DNA of 64,000 nucleotides from GWE2-51-13 sp942492825 (GCA_942492825.1 OW818635.1:1612001-1676000), one strand, 5' to 3'; counted from the stretch's first letter, positions 42,663-51,929 are shown. Notes: generated by a model not told the origin, from the letters alone. Program-made: numbers and translations.

Positions 42663-43190
42663 ATGTTGAAAATGAAGAAAATATCCATGACCGTCGCAAT
42701 CAGTATCTTGTTGCTTTTCGCTGTCATGTTGCCGGCATTGGCGGATGAAAACGATAGCTGTACCGTGAGTTCGGATGGCACGCAAACCTGCGTCCTCACC
42801 GACAGCGGTTCAGGCGGGTCGAGCGATCCGGGCAACCCAGGGACCGTCGAACCCTTACCGGTCGATCCGGTGAAGGAAGAACCGCCGGTCGTTGAAGAAA
42901 TTCCTGTCGTTGAAGAAAAACCGGTCGAAGAAGTGAAGCCTGTTGAAGTACCGACACCGACGACTGAAACACCGGTAGCACCGGATGAAACAGGCGAATG
43001 GGTAAAACGTACGGATGACGGCGTCCCCGAAGATCCGCAGATCGCGGAAGACGGGATCATTTATACGATCCAAGACCTCGACAATAAAGTAGCGGTCGGG
43101 ATCGATCCGAGCGCTGCGGTCGCCGGTTTGGGAAGTATCGTATTATTGGGTGGATTTGCGGTTTACGCGATCCGTTCGAAAAAGAAATAG
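42663..43190 (+). CDS. Exported Pro/Glu-rich membrane-anchored protein
   Basis: A 175-residue surface protein. A signal peptide (1-27, ending LPALADE) is followed by two cysteines (SCTVSSDGTQTC), a low-complexity stretch of Pro, Glu and Val with repeated VVEE/VEEVKPVE units (about 60-105), a short acidic domain, and a C-terminal membrane helix with KKK end (AGLGSIVLLGGFAVYAI). There is no LPXTG. It looks like a membrane-tethered stalk. It sits directly before a two-component system with an attenuating hairpin between, so it may be part of the same response. Confidence 0.75.
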   Translation: MLKMKKISMTVAISILLLFAVMLPALADENDSCTVSSDGTQTCVLTDSGSGGSSDPGNPGTVEPLPVDPVKEEPPVVEEIPVVEEKPVEEVKPVEVPTPTTETPVAPDETGEWVKRTDDGVPEDPQIAEDGIIYTIQDLDNKVAVGIDPSAAVAGLGSIVLLGGFAVYAIRSKKK

Positions 43191-43196
43191 TCGTAC

Positions 43197-43228
43197 CACC
43201 AAAGCTTCGGCTTTGGTGTTCGCTTTTT
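43197..43228 (+). terminator. Terminator/attenuator before the two-component system
   Basis: CACCAAAGC, TTCG, GCTTTGGTG, then TTCGCTTTTT. Only 16 bases separate it from the next start codon, so the response regulator may be read through it at reduced level. Confidence 0.75.
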
Positions 43229-43244
43229 GAAAGGAGGATGTCCG

Positions 43245-43931
43245 ATGCGAATCTTATTGGTCGAAGATGAAGTGCCTTTGATTGAAGCCCTTGAAAAAGG
43301 GTTGAAGAAGGACGGGTATGCGATCGATTGCGCCCTGACCGGACGCGACGCGTCGGAATTACTTTTCATCAATTCCTACGACTTGGTCGTATTGGACATC
43401 AACTTACCTGACGATAGCGGACTAAACTTACTGAAAAGTTTACGCGAACGGGATATGCAAGTACGAGTACTAATTCTCTCCGCCAACCGTTCGATCGAAG
43501 ATCGCATTATCGGTTTGGATTGGGGTGCCAATGACTATTTAACCAAACCTTTTGACTTTCAAGAACTCAAAGCGCGAATTCGGGCTTTACTACGCCGTGA
43601 CTTCAATTCCAAACCCACCGTCTTAAAAGCCGGGGGGTTCAGTGTGGATTTGGCTTTACATCGCGTCAATTACGAAGGCATCGAAATTCCCTTAACCCTA
43701 AAAGAATATTCCATCTTCAGTTATCTCGTCTTGCATGGCGATCGGATCGTCAGCAGTGAAGAACTTCTTGAACATATCTGGAATGAAGAAGCTGATCCGT
43801 TCAGCGATGTGATGCGGGTACATATTTACTCGTTACGAAAGAAACTCTCCCAAGCCACCGGCGGACTTACTGTCATCCAGACCGTCAAAGGCGCAGGCTA
43901 TCGATTCGATTTTACGGGAGGTGTCGCATGA
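43245..43931 (+). CDS. OmpR-family response regulator
   Basis: A 228-residue regulator. The receiver has E7-D8 and phospho-acceptor D51 (LVVLDINLPDDSG) and a conserved lysine in YLTKPF. The C-terminal winged helix contains LTLKEYSIFSYLV and VHIYSLRKKL, and ends TVKGAGYRFD. AAAGGAGG at 43230-43237 fixes the ATG at 43245. It overlaps the histidine kinase gene by four bases, forming a standard pair. Likely targets include the surface protein gene upstream. Confidence 0.95.
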   Translation: MRILLVEDEVPLIEALEKGLKKDGYAIDCALTGRDASELLFINSYDLVVLDINLPDDSGLNLLKSLRERDMQVRVLILSANRSIEDRIIGLDWGANDYLTKPFDFQELKARIRALLRRDFNSKPTVLKAGGFSVDLALHRVNYEGIEIPLTLKEYSIFSYLVLHGDRIVSSEELLEHIWNEEADPFSDVMRVHIYSLRKKLSQATGGLTVIQTVKGAGYRFDFTGGVA

Positions 43932-45079
43932 AACTAAGAACTGATGTTCGGTTACGTTACGGAATCATCACGACTTTGGGGTTGCTTGCGGTCGGCATGC
44001 TGACGCTATTTGTGACGTATGACCAACTCTTCCCGCAAACCCGGGCAAATCTGGATACCTCGGTCATCGCCGGCGAAGTCGAGGATTTTGCGACGGACGG
44101 TAAGACCACCACGATCGACAAGAACGATTACCAAGAAGCTTTTGCGGCCGCTACCGCCATCCAGGAACAAATCGACGCATCCTTTACGCGATTGATGTGG
44201 ATCAGCGGCGGGATCTTGGGCGGGATCGCCTTATTAGGCGGTGTCGGAAGTTACATCGCTAGCGGACGTACTCTTAAACCCTTCCGTTCCCTGAATGAAC
44301 AAGTTCGCTATGCCAACGCGCAAAGCGGGGAAGCCATCGTCCTCCAAGATCCGACACGTGAAGTCCGTGATCTGACCCATTCCTTTAATACCATGTTGGC
44401 GAAGTTGGAAAACGCCGCGACGACGCAGAAACGATTCAACGCGGCCGTCGCCCATGAATTGAAGACTCCGTTAGCGGTCATCAAGACACAGATCGACGTA
44501 TTGAATGATCTGAAATCCAAAGACATCAAAGATTATCGTTCCACGTTGAATACTGTGGAAAGTTCGGTTCGTAAAATGAACGCGTTGATCGATGCTTTAT
44601 TGGACAGCATCCAAGTCGAAACCGCCGGATTGGATGATCAAGTGGCGCTAGATATCGTCGTTACCGACGTGTTGGAAGATTTGAATCCAATTGCGATGAA
44701 AAAACAAATCAAGCTAAACGGAGATTTGCCGAGCGTTGCTCGGATTCCGGGCAATGAAGTCCTTGTCTATCGCGCCATCTATAATATCGTCGAAAACGCG
44801 ATCAAGTATAGCCCAGAGAACACAAACGTCGATGTGAGTCTGAAACAAGACAAAAATGAACTGACGCTGACCATCAAGGATCAAGGCATCGGAATCGCAC
44901 CTGAAAATATCGATTTGATCTTCGAGCCATTCTATCGGGTTTCGAGTGCACAGAAGACCGAAGGTTTCGGATTGGGTTTGGCCATGGCGAAATCTTTCTT
45001 GAAGATGCATGGCGCAAGCATTACGATCGAAAGTCTCCCCAACCAAGGAAGTACGTTCATACTCAAGTTTCCCAAATAG
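43928..45079 (+). CDS. Sensor histidine kinase
   Basis: A 383-residue membrane kinase with two membrane helices (about 12-30 and 90-112) enclosing a small outer domain of about 60 residues, then HAMP-like and HisKA regions with phospho-acceptor H176 in AVAHELKTPLAVI. The ATPase domain has NIVENAIKYSP, DQGIGIAPE and GFGLGLAMAKS. It pairs with the response regulator just upstream. The outer domain is short and gives no hint of the stimulus. Confidence 0.95.
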   Translation: MKLRTDVRLRYGIITTLGLLAVGMLTLFVTYDQLFPQTRANLDTSVIAGEVEDFATDGKTTTIDKNDYQEAFAAATAIQEQIDASFTRLMWISGGILGGIALLGGVGSYIASGRTLKPFRSLNEQVRYANAQSGEAIVLQDPTREVRDLTHSFNTMLAKLENAATTQKRFNAAVAHELKTPLAVIKTQIDVLNDLKSKDIKDYRSTLNTVESSVRKMNALIDALLDSIQVETAGLDDQVALDIVVTDVLEDLNPIAMKKQIKLNGDLPSVARIPGNEVLVYRAIYNIVENAIKYSPENTNVDVSLKQDKNELTLTIKDQGIGIAPENIDLIFEPFYRVSSAQKTEGFGLGLAMAKSFLKMHGASITIESLPNQGSTFILKFPK

Positions 45080-45099
45080 GCGAAAGCCTATTTTTTTTG
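45074..45099 (+). terminator. Terminator of the two-component operon
   Basis: AAATAGGC, GAAA, GCCTATTT and a long T run; the stem includes the stop codon. Confidence 0.88.
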
Positions 45100-45149
45100 T
45101 GATAGAGAACAAGTCATGATACTATAGAGAAAAGTAAGGAGAGCATATT

Positions 45150-45707
45150 ATGAACGTTTATGACTTCGATAAGACCATTTACGACGGCGACTCGTCGTTT
45201 GATTTCTACTTCCATAATCTAAAACGTCATTGGATCCTGGTATTATTATGGCCGATCCAAGGATTTGCTGCTTTGCAATACAAGTTGAAGATCATCGATA
45301 AGACATCCATGAAACAGACCTTTTACGGTTACTTTAAATGGATCAGAAATATCGATATCGAAGTTGAACTGTTTTGGGAAAAGAACCAATCCAATATCAA
45401 GATTTTCTATGCGACCACGCATCGCGATGACGATGTCATCATTTCCGCTTCTCCCGAGTTTATGTTGAAGCCGATCTGTCAAAAACTTAACGTTACTTTG
45501 ATCGCTTCGATCGTCGATCCCAAAACCGGGAAATATACCGGAAAGAATTGTTACGGTGAAGAAAAGGTACCACGGTTTCGGGCGTTGTTTCCCAACGTAA
45601 CGATCGAAACGTTTTATTCAGATTCTCTTTCCGATTCGCCGATGGCGAAAATCGCAATTGAAGCGGTCTTCGTGACAGGCAATCGTTTGGATCCTTGGCC
45701 AAAATAA
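45150..45707 (+). CDS. HAD-superfamily phosphatase (HAD-IB, phosphoserine phosphatase-like)
   Basis: A 185-residue hydrolase with motif I YDFDKTIYDGDS, motif II SASPEF, the lysine of motif III in GEEKV and the acidic motif IV SDSLSDSPM. A hydrophobic stretch near 30-42 (WILVLLWPIQGFAALQY) belongs to the cap. It is probably a small-molecule or phospholipid phosphatase, but the substrate cannot be told. GGAG lies before the ATG, and a terminator follows. Confidence 0.88.
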   Translation: MNVYDFDKTIYDGDSSFDFYFHNLKRHWILVLLWPIQGFAALQYKLKIIDKTSMKQTFYGYFKWIRNIDIEVELFWEKNQSNIKIFYATTHRDDDVIISASPEFMLKPICQKLNVTLIASIVDPKTGKYTGKNCYGEEKVPRFRALFPNVTIETFYSDSLSDSPMAKIAIEAVFVTGNRLDPWPK

Positions 45708-45725
45708 AATCAAACCTATAAACAG

Positions 45726-45745
45726 ACGCACCCTGAGAGGTGCGT
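45726..45745. terminator. Terminator between HAD phosphatase and GNAT genes
   Basis: ACGCACC and GGTGCGT form a stem, followed by TGGTTTT on the plus strand. It separates convergent genes. Confidence 0.65.
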
Positions 45746-45750
45746 TGGTT

Positions 45751-46224
45751 TTAGATAAGTTCTTCGTCAAGTTTTTGAAAGGCATCGTTATGGATTCGTA
45801 CCAAATGCCAATCATCCAATACGACCGCTCCCATCGAACGATAATACTCCAGGGAACTTGTGTTCCACTTCAAACAAACGAAGTCCATGCGCGGACATCC
45901 TTTTTCGTTGGCAATCGTGAACAATTCCTGAAAGATCGCGGTACCGATGCCTTGAGAACGAAATACCGGTTTAACGTAGAGATCTTCAAGGTAAAGGCTG
46001 GGAAGACCGGTGAAGGTCGAGAAGGTAAAGTAATAGACCGCATACGCAATCGGCAATGAATCGTTCCATACGATCAACCCATATGCCGTTTGATTGGCGA
46101 GGGCGATTTCCATTTTTTCAGGTGTGATGACACAATGATCGATTAACTTCTCGTAGGCTGCCAACTCACGGATCAAAGAGACAAGTACGTTTGCGTCTTC
46201 CACTCGCGCATGTTTGATTTCCAT
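45751..46224 (-). CDS. GNAT acetyltransferase, diamine acetyltransferase-like
   Basis: A 157-residue acetyltransferase. The acetyl-CoA motif is KPVFRSQGIGTAIFQEL, preceded by PSLYLEDLYV and followed by CLKWNTSSLEYYRSMGA. This pattern is close to spermidine/thialysine acetyltransferases (SAT-like), though the substrate is not certain. GGAGGG precedes the ATG at 46224. It is a single gene, convergent to the phosphatase. Confidence 0.88.
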   Translation of the reverse strand: MEIKHARVEDANVLVSLIRELAAYEKLIDHCVITPEKMEIALANQTAYGLIVWNDSLPIAYAVYYFTFSTFTGLPSLYLEDLYVKPVFRSQGIGTAIFQELFTIANEKGCPRMDFVCLKWNTSSLEYYRSMGAVVLDDWHLVRIHNDAFQKLDEELI

Positions 46225-46308
46225 TTCAAGCCCTCCGTTAATTAGACTAATTTTATCCGATTTCTAGGAAAAGTCCAACTTTCGGTCTATCAAGGAAGGG
46301 GTGAGGTC

Positions 46309-47430
46309 ATGGAATGTCCGCGATGCGGAAATCGATCGATGCGTTACTTCTCGAAGACTTCAAGTACGATCGTATGTCGGCGATGCATCGGGTTCTCGGG
46401 GGAGAACGCCATCATCGACATTCATACAACATCCGTCGAAGTGGATTTACCGTTTGAACTGACGGAAATCCAAAAACAGGCGGCACATGCGATCTGCGAA
46501 GCCTCGAAAGCAAGTGATGTGTTGGTGAACGCGGTCTGTGGGGCGGGCAAAACCGAACTGGTCATGGATACAATCGCGATGTATCTCTCGACCGGACAAA
46601 CCATCGGTTTGGCGATTGCCCGCAAGCAAGTCGTCATTCAATTGGCGAAACGGTTAAAAAGTGCGTTTCCGAATGTGAACGTCCAAGCGATTTGCGAAGG
46701 GCAGACGCAAATTCTCTCCGCGCAACTCTTCGTGGTGACGACCCATCAATTGTATCGATTCAATGGAATGTTTGATTGTCTGATTCTCGATGAACCCGAT
46801 GCCTTCCCGTTTACGGGGGATGCGCTTTTAGAAGGCTTTGCGGAAAAAGCATGTCGGGGACGGAGGATCTATCTCACCGCGACACCTGACCAAAGGTTGA
46901 GAAACCTTGTCAAACATCGGAAAATGATCGAAATTCGGGTCAACCGACGTCCGCACAATCATCCCTTACCGGTGCCCATGATGATTGTGCTGCCGTATGT
47001 TTTCCAACTGTTGATTTTAGCGAAGTGGCTAGCCGATACACATGGACGAAGATTGATTTTCGTGCCCACGATTGCGAAAGCCAAACGTCTCAGCTCATTG
47101 TTTCGCATTCCCTATGTCAGTGCCGCCAGTTTGGATTTAAAGGAAAATATCGATCAGTTCATCACCAAAGATCCAAGCACGTTGATCTCTACCACCGTGC
47201 TGGAACGTGGCGTGACCTTCACCAATGCGCAGGTCTGTGTGCTTAGTGGAGAACATCCGGTCTTTACCGAATCCTCGCTGATCCAGATTGCCGGACGTGT
47301 TGGACGTAGTCCGTTGTTTCTAAATGGAAAGGTGTTGTTTCTATGCGAGAGACCCACGCGAAATTTGCGAGCATGTTTGACCGCCTTACGTCGCGCGAAC
47401 CGCGATGCTTGCTTTGTTTTGCCCCGTTAA
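46309..47430 (+). CDS. comFA: ComFA-like DNA translocase/helicase
   Basis: A 373-residue superfamily 2 ATPase. It opens with a four-cysteine zinc site (CPRCGNRS and CRRCIGF), then Walker A VCGAGKTE, the Walker B variant LDEPDAF, LTATP and motif VI QIAGRVGRS. In Bacillus ComFA helps import single-stranded DNA during transformation. The protein is shorter than the roughly 460 residues of B. subtilis ComFA but keeps all motifs. It overlaps the comFC-like gene by 88 bases in another frame. Confidence 0.9.
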   Translation: MECPRCGNRSMRYFSKTSSTIVCRRCIGFSGENAIIDIHTTSVEVDLPFELTEIQKQAAHAICEASKASDVLVNAVCGAGKTELVMDTIAMYLSTGQTIGLAIARKQVVIQLAKRLKSAFPNVNVQAICEGQTQILSAQLFVVTTHQLYRFNGMFDCLILDEPDAFPFTGDALLEGFAEKACRGRRIYLTATPDQRLRNLVKHRKMIEIRVNRRPHNHPLPVPMMIVLPYVFQLLILAKWLADTHGRRLIFVPTIAKAKRLSSLFRIPYVSAASLDLKENIDQFITKDPSTLISTTVLERGVTFTNAQVCVLSGEHPVFTESSLIQIAGRVGRSPLFLNGKVLFLCERPTRNLRACLTALRRANRDACFVLPR

Positions 47431-48122
47431 CGCAAGGAATGCATCTCTCCGATGTCTTTACTGTGGATGACGTCATCTGTAAGACTTGTCGACGATCCTT
47501 GACACCGATCAATCGGTTCGTCGATATCGGTTCGCGTAAGGTATTCGCTTACTATGTTTATGATGAAGTGATGTCGACGATTTTCCATCGCTTTAAAGAA
47601 GCGAAAGATCGCGATCTGGCAGGCTTGTTTATCCATCCCCTATCTTCTCGTTTTGACCGCAAATTTAAAGACAAAACAGTGGTCTGTGTCCCTTCAAGCG
47701 AATCCAAGAACGAAGACCGCGGATTTCTGACGTTGCCGACGATCCTTGAGGAAAGTAAGCTTCCTCGGATCGATGTGTTAATGAAAACGAGTTCCGAGAA
47801 GCAAAGTTTACGCGGTGCGATCCAACGTAAAAAAGTCTCAGACGAGATCGAGTTGATCCATTCTTCTTTGGCTGAAGGGAAGGATGTGGTGCTTTTCGAT
47901 GACATCGTCACGACCGGCTCGACGATCAATGCCTGTGCCGATTTAGTTGAAACGGTATGTCGTTCTTTGACATGTGTTTGTATTGCGATTCATCCTTCGT
48001 TTATCGATCCGAAGGAAGATAAATGTCAAAAAACATATCATTTGTTACGTACGATTGTTGCAACATTTGTACGAAGTTTCCTACTTGCAATTCGATTTGC
48101 TTTCGGTATAATAATATTGTAG
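47343..48122 (+). CDS. comFC: ComFC-like phosphoribosyltransferase
   Basis: A 259-residue protein with an N-terminal zinc site (CLLCFAPL and CKTCRRSL) and a phosphoribosyltransferase domain with PRPP loop DVVLFDDIVTTGSTINA. ComFC proteins act with ComFA in DNA uptake. The start at 47343 gives an 88-base overlap with comFA; an internal ATG at 47373 is possible. The last 35 residues, after the expected end of the domain, are hydrophobic and are encoded by DNA that also holds the csp promoter, so the C-terminal extension may be an accident of a lost stop codon. Confidence 0.87.
   Translation: MRETHAKFASMFDRLTSREPRCLLCFAPLTQGMHLSDVFTVDDVICKTCRRSLTPINRFVDIGSRKVFAYYVYDEVMSTIFHRFKEAKDRDLAGLFIHPLSSRFDRKFKDKTVVCVPSSESKNEDRGFLTLPTILEESKLPRIDVLMKTSSEKQSLRGAIQRKKVSDEIELIHSSLAEGKDVVLFDDIVTTGSTINACADLVETVCRSLTCVCIAIHPSFIDPKEDKCQKTYHLLRTIVATFVRSFLLAIRFAFGIIIL
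48085..48112 (+). promoter_or_regulatory. Promoter of the cold-shock gene
   Basis: TTGCAA (48085-48090), 16 bases and TATAAT (48107-48112), inside the 3' end of comFC. Confidence 0.65.
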
Positions 48123-48155
48123 CTTCGACTACCATAGGAAAGGTATAGGTTTATA

Positions 48156-48353
48156 ATGCAAGGCAAAGTAAAAAAGTTTAACAAAGAAAAAGGCTACGGC
48201 TTCATCAAGTTGGCGGACGATCGTGACGTATTCTTCCATTACTCCCAATTAGTGATGGATGGATTCAAAACCATCGAAGAAGGCGCGGATGTCGAATTCG
48301 ACTTAGTCGAAGGCGATCGCGGCTTACAAGCTCACAAGATTACCAAAATCTAA
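48156..48353 (+). CDS. csp: Cold-shock protein (CspA family)
   Basis: A 65-residue OB-fold RNA chaperone. It carries the RNP1 motif KGYGFIKL and RNP2 motif DVFFHYS, the usual nucleic-acid-binding surfaces, and the start MQGKVKKFNKEKG. The length is standard. It melts RNA structure at low temperature or in rapid growth. It has its own promoter and terminator. Confidence 0.97.
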   Translation: MQGKVKKFNKEKGYGFIKLADDRDVFFHYSQLVMDGFKTIEEGADVEFDLVEGDRGLQAHKITKI

Positions 48354-48360
48354 ATGCAAG

Positions 48361-48387
48361 AAGGGTTGGTCGATTCCAACCCTTTTT
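48361..48387 (+). terminator. Terminator of the cold-shock gene
   Basis: AAGGGTTGG, six bases, CCAACCCTT and a T run. Confidence 0.9.
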
Positions 48388-48438
48388 GTTTGCTTTGAGC
48401 CATGATACAATACATGGGAAGAATCGGAGGATACGTAA

Positions 48439-50784
48439 GTGAACCTATTGGATAAACTATTCAGCGTCGATAAAAAACGCTTGGAAGAGATCACGAAAAA
48501 AGCGAAGAAAGTCGATGCGTTGTCTCAACAGTATGCGGAAATGAGCGATGATCAACTCAAAGCCAAAACACCGGAATTCAAAGAACGGATCGCGAATGGA
48601 GAAAGTCTGGATGACTTAATGCCTGAAGCCTTTGCGACCGCCCGCGAAGCCGCGAAGCGCGTCATCGGGGAGTATCCGTTTTTCGTCCAAGTCATGGGCG
48701 GAATCGTACTTCACCAAGGCGACATCGCCGAAATGAAAACGGGGGAAGGGAAAACCTTGACCTCGGTTTTACCTGTTTACCTCAATGCCTTAACCGGTAA
48801 AGGCGTACACATCGTCACGGTCAACGAATACTTAGCGGCGCGTGACTCGGCGTGGATGGGCGCGATCCATAAGTTCCTTGGATTGACGGTCGGCTTAAAC
48901 GTACGTAACTTGACCCCGAAGCAAAAACGCGATGCTTACCTTTGCGACATTACCTATACGACCAACGCGGAAGCGGGATTTGATTATCTGCGCGATAACA
49001 TGGTGACGAAAGTCGAAGACCGTGTATTGCGTCCGTTACATGTCGCTTTAGTGGATGAAGTCGACTCCATTTTGGTCGATGAATCACGGACACCGTTGAT
49101 CATTTCAGGTGGACAAAAACAAACCGCCAACCTGTATATCCAGGCGGATCGATTCGTCAAGAATCTGCGTGAAAACGAAGACTATGAGATCGACATTGAA
49201 AGCAAGACGGTCCAAATGACCGAAAGCGGTGTGAAAGCGGCGGAAAAAGCATTCCGTGTGGATAACCTTTACGATCTTTCCAATACCAATCTCGTTCATC
49301 ACTTATACATGGCGCTCAAAGCCAACTATGTCATGACGGTCGACGTCGAATATGTCGTCCAAGATAAACAGATCGTCATCGTCGACCCTTTCACGGGACG
49401 GTTGATGCAGGGTCGTGCCTATTCGGATGGTCTACACCAAGCGATCGAAGCGAAGGAAAACGTTCCGATCAAACAGGAAACCTCGACCTTAGCGACCATC
49501 ACATATCAGAACTTCTTCCGTCTCTATGAAAAGCTCTGTGGGATGACCGGTACGGCCAAGACCGAAGAAGAAGAATTCACCTCCATCTATAACATGCGGG
49601 TCATTGAAATCCCGACCAATAAACCGGTCGTCCGTGAAGATTATCCGGATGCGGTGTTCGGCAGTAAGAAAGCGAAGTTCGAAGCCTTGATCTCGGAGAT
49701 CATCGAACTCAACCAAAAAGGCCAACCGGTCTTAGTCGGTACGATCGCGGTTGAAACCAGTGAGTTCGTCAGTAAGATGTTGACGCAACGTAAAGTACGT
49801 CACGAAGTCCTCAATGCCAAGAACCATGCGCGTGAAGCCGAGATCATCGCGAAAGCGGGACATCAAGGTTCGGTAACCATCGCCACCAACATGGCCGGTC
49901 GCGGAACCGATATCAAACTCGGTCAAGGCGTCCGTGAATTGGGCGGTTTGGCTGTCTTAGGAAGTGAACGTCATGAATCCCGTCGTATCGATAACCAGTT
50001 GCGCGGTCGTTCCGGTCGTCAAGGCGATCCGGGCTACTCCCGTTTCTATGTATCGGTCGAAGATGAACTGATGGTCCGTTTCGGTAGCGAACGTTATGCC
50101 GCCATCTTTAAACAACTCGGGGATGTCCCCATCGAATCCGGCATGATCACCAAGTCGATCTCCGGCGCGCAGAAACGCGTCGAAGGGGTCAACTTCGATA
50201 TCCGTAAAACGCTCTTGGAATATGACGATGTTTTGCGCCAACAACGCGAGATCATCTACCAACAACGTAATTTCATCCTGGAACACGAGGATGTCCATGC
50301 GGTCGTCAAAGACATGTTTGACCGCGTCGTTAAGAATACGGTAAAGGCACACACCGACAAGAGCGGCAGAGAAGCGAAGATCAACGTGGAAGGCTTATTG
50401 AAAGCTTTGGAGAAACTCGGATTTAAAGAAGCGGGCATTACCGCCGAAGACCTACATGACGTTCCGGTATTGGATGTGGAAACCTTATGTATCGAACGTG
50501 TCTGGGCGAGTTACGAAGCCAAGATCGAACGTATCAAAGAACCGATGAAAGGGATCGAAAAAACGATGACCCTAAAGTTGGTCGACCGCGCATGGATCGA
50601 ACACATCGATACCATGAGTAAGCTGCGTGATGGGATACATCTGCGCTCCTACGCACAAAGCAATCCCCTGCAAGCGTACGTTCAAGAAGGCTATGAATTG
50701 TTTGAAGACATGCTGGTACGGATCTCACAGGAAGTCGTATCTTTCTGTTTGAATGTCCGAATTACCATTGAGGAGAAAAAATAA
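48439..50784 (+). CDS. secA: Protein translocase subunit SecA
   Basis: A 781-residue preprotein translocase ATPase that drives export through SecYEG. Motifs include MKTGEGKTL, the DEVDSILVDESRTPLIISG block, TNMAGRGTDIKLG and GRSGRQGDPG. The C-terminal zinc-binding motif found in most SecA proteins is missing: the chain ends after the helical scaffold at RITIEEKK. Short SecAs of this type are known in Bacillota and relatives. The start is GTG, fixed by CGGAGG at 48425-48430. The stop codon abuts the prfB start, so the two are co-transcribed, as in Bacillus. Confidence 0.97.
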   Translation: MNLLDKLFSVDKKRLEEITKKAKKVDALSQQYAEMSDDQLKAKTPEFKERIANGESLDDLMPEAFATAREAAKRVIGEYPFFVQVMGGIVLHQGDIAEMKTGEGKTLTSVLPVYLNALTGKGVHIVTVNEYLAARDSAWMGAIHKFLGLTVGLNVRNLTPKQKRDAYLCDITYTTNAEAGFDYLRDNMVTKVEDRVLRPLHVALVDEVDSILVDESRTPLIISGGQKQTANLYIQADRFVKNLRENEDYEIDIESKTVQMTESGVKAAEKAFRVDNLYDLSNTNLVHHLYMALKANYVMTVDVEYVVQDKQIVIVDPFTGRLMQGRAYSDGLHQAIEAKENVPIKQETSTLATITYQNFFRLYEKLCGMTGTAKTEEEEFTSIYNMRVIEIPTNKPVVREDYPDAVFGSKKAKFEALISEIIELNQKGQPVLVGTIAVETSEFVSKMLTQRKVRHEVLNAKNHAREAEIIAKAGHQGSVTIATNMAGRGTDIKLGQGVRELGGLAVLGSERHESRRIDNQLRGRSGRQGDPGYSRFYVSVEDELMVRFGSERYAAIFKQLGDVPIESGMITKSISGAQKRVEGVNFDIRKTLLEYDDVLRQQREIIYQQRNFILEHEDVHAVVKDMFDRVVKNTVKAHTDKSGREAKINVEGLLKALEKLGFKEAGITAEDLHDVPVLDVETLCIERVWASYEAKIERIKEPMKGIEKTMTLKLVDRAWIEHIDTMSKLRDGIHLRSYAQSNPLQAYVQEGYELFEDMLVRISQEVVSFCLNVRITIEEKK

Positions 50785-51886
50785 ATGGAACTTTATGAGA
50801 TGAAACAAGGTGTCCTGAAGATCAGGGACAAACTCGTGCAGTTGGGTGACTCACTTTGACTTCGCAGGACGAGAAGAACGCGCGAAAGAGATAGAGGGAA
50901 TGATGTTGGAGGAAGGATTCTGGAACGATCGTAAAAAAGCGCAAGGCTTGATCGATGAAATGAATTCCACCAAAGATGTTGTCCAAACTTATCATCGATT
51001 ACAAACCCGCTATGCCTCCATGGAAGAGACCGTCGATCTGTTAAAGGTCGATTTCGATCCTGAAATGGCAGAAATGGTCGAAGAAGAAGTGAATGAAGCC
51101 TATAAGGAATTTGAAGAATTCGAAATCAAGCTCTTACTTAGCCACCCCTATGACAATAACAACGCCATCCTGGAACTCCATCCCGGAGCCGGCGGTACCG
51201 AGTCACAAGACTGGGCATCGATGTTGTTTCGCATGTATACACGCTGGGCGGAACGTAAAGGTTGGAAAGTTTCGGTATTGGATTATCAGGATGGTGATGA
51301 AGCCGGTATCAAATCCGTTTCTTTCTTAGTTGAAGGTCCGCTTGCTTACGGATACCTAAAATCGGAAAAAGGGGTCCATCGTTTAGTGCGGATCTCGCCC
51401 TTCGATTCATCCGGTCGCCGTCATACCTCATTCTGCAGCTTAGATGTCATGCCTCAGTTTGACGAACAAGTCGACATCCAGATTGACCCCAACGATATCG
51501 TCCTCGAAACAAGGCATGCCTCGGGTGCCGGTGGACAGAACGTCAATAAAGTTTCGTCCGCGGTCCGACTCTACCATAAACCGACCGGGATCGTCGTCAA
51601 CTGTCAGACCGAACGTTCGCAGTTGAATAACCGCGAAAACGCCATGAACATGTTGAAGAGTAAACTCTACCAACGATATGTGGAAGAACAGGAAGCAAAA
51701 TTAGCCGCCATTAAAGGCGAACAGAAAGCCAACGAATGGGGATCGCAAATCCGTTCGTATGTTTTCTGCCCGTATACCATGGTTAACGACCATCGTACCG
51801 ACTATAAAGATACCAACGTGGCGAAGGTCATGGACGGAGATTTGGATGAATTAGTGTACGCCTATTTGAGCAGCTTGATCGCATAA
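50785..51886 (+). CDS. prfB: Peptide chain release factor 2, programmed +1 frameshift
   Basis: RF2 recognises UGA and UAA stops. The first frame runs 24 codons from ATG 50785 to CTT at 50854-50856, followed by TGA; a +1 slip continues at GAC 50858. The joined product is 366 residues, normal for RF2. It holds the SPF tripeptide (RISPFDSSG) for stop recognition and GAGGQNVNK for peptidyl-tRNA hydrolysis. It starts directly after the secA stop codon. The retained TGA control confirms that UGA is a stop in this organism. Confidence 0.97.
50841..50860 (+). other. prfB recoding site
   Basis: GTTGGGTGACTCACTTTGAC: a CTT-TGA-C slip site preceded by a G-rich Shine-Dalgarno-like stretch. Low RF2 delays reading of TGA and favours the +1 shift, giving feedback control. 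Confidence 0.93.
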
Positions 51887-51917
51887 AGTTCGTATCACAT
51901 TCATCAACTCATAATGT

Positions 51918-51923
51918 TATAAT
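51918..51923 (+). promoter_or_regulatory. -10 box of the small RNA after prfB
   Basis: A perfect TATAAT lies 31 bases after the prfB stop codon. The -35 region is weak (TCACAT). Confidence 0.5.
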
Positions 51924-51929
51924 TGTTGT

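Noticed and set aside
50785..50860. Apparent frameshift or broken prfB
   Set aside because: CTT-TGA-C with an upstream G-rich stretch is the known programmed frameshift of RF2, not damage.
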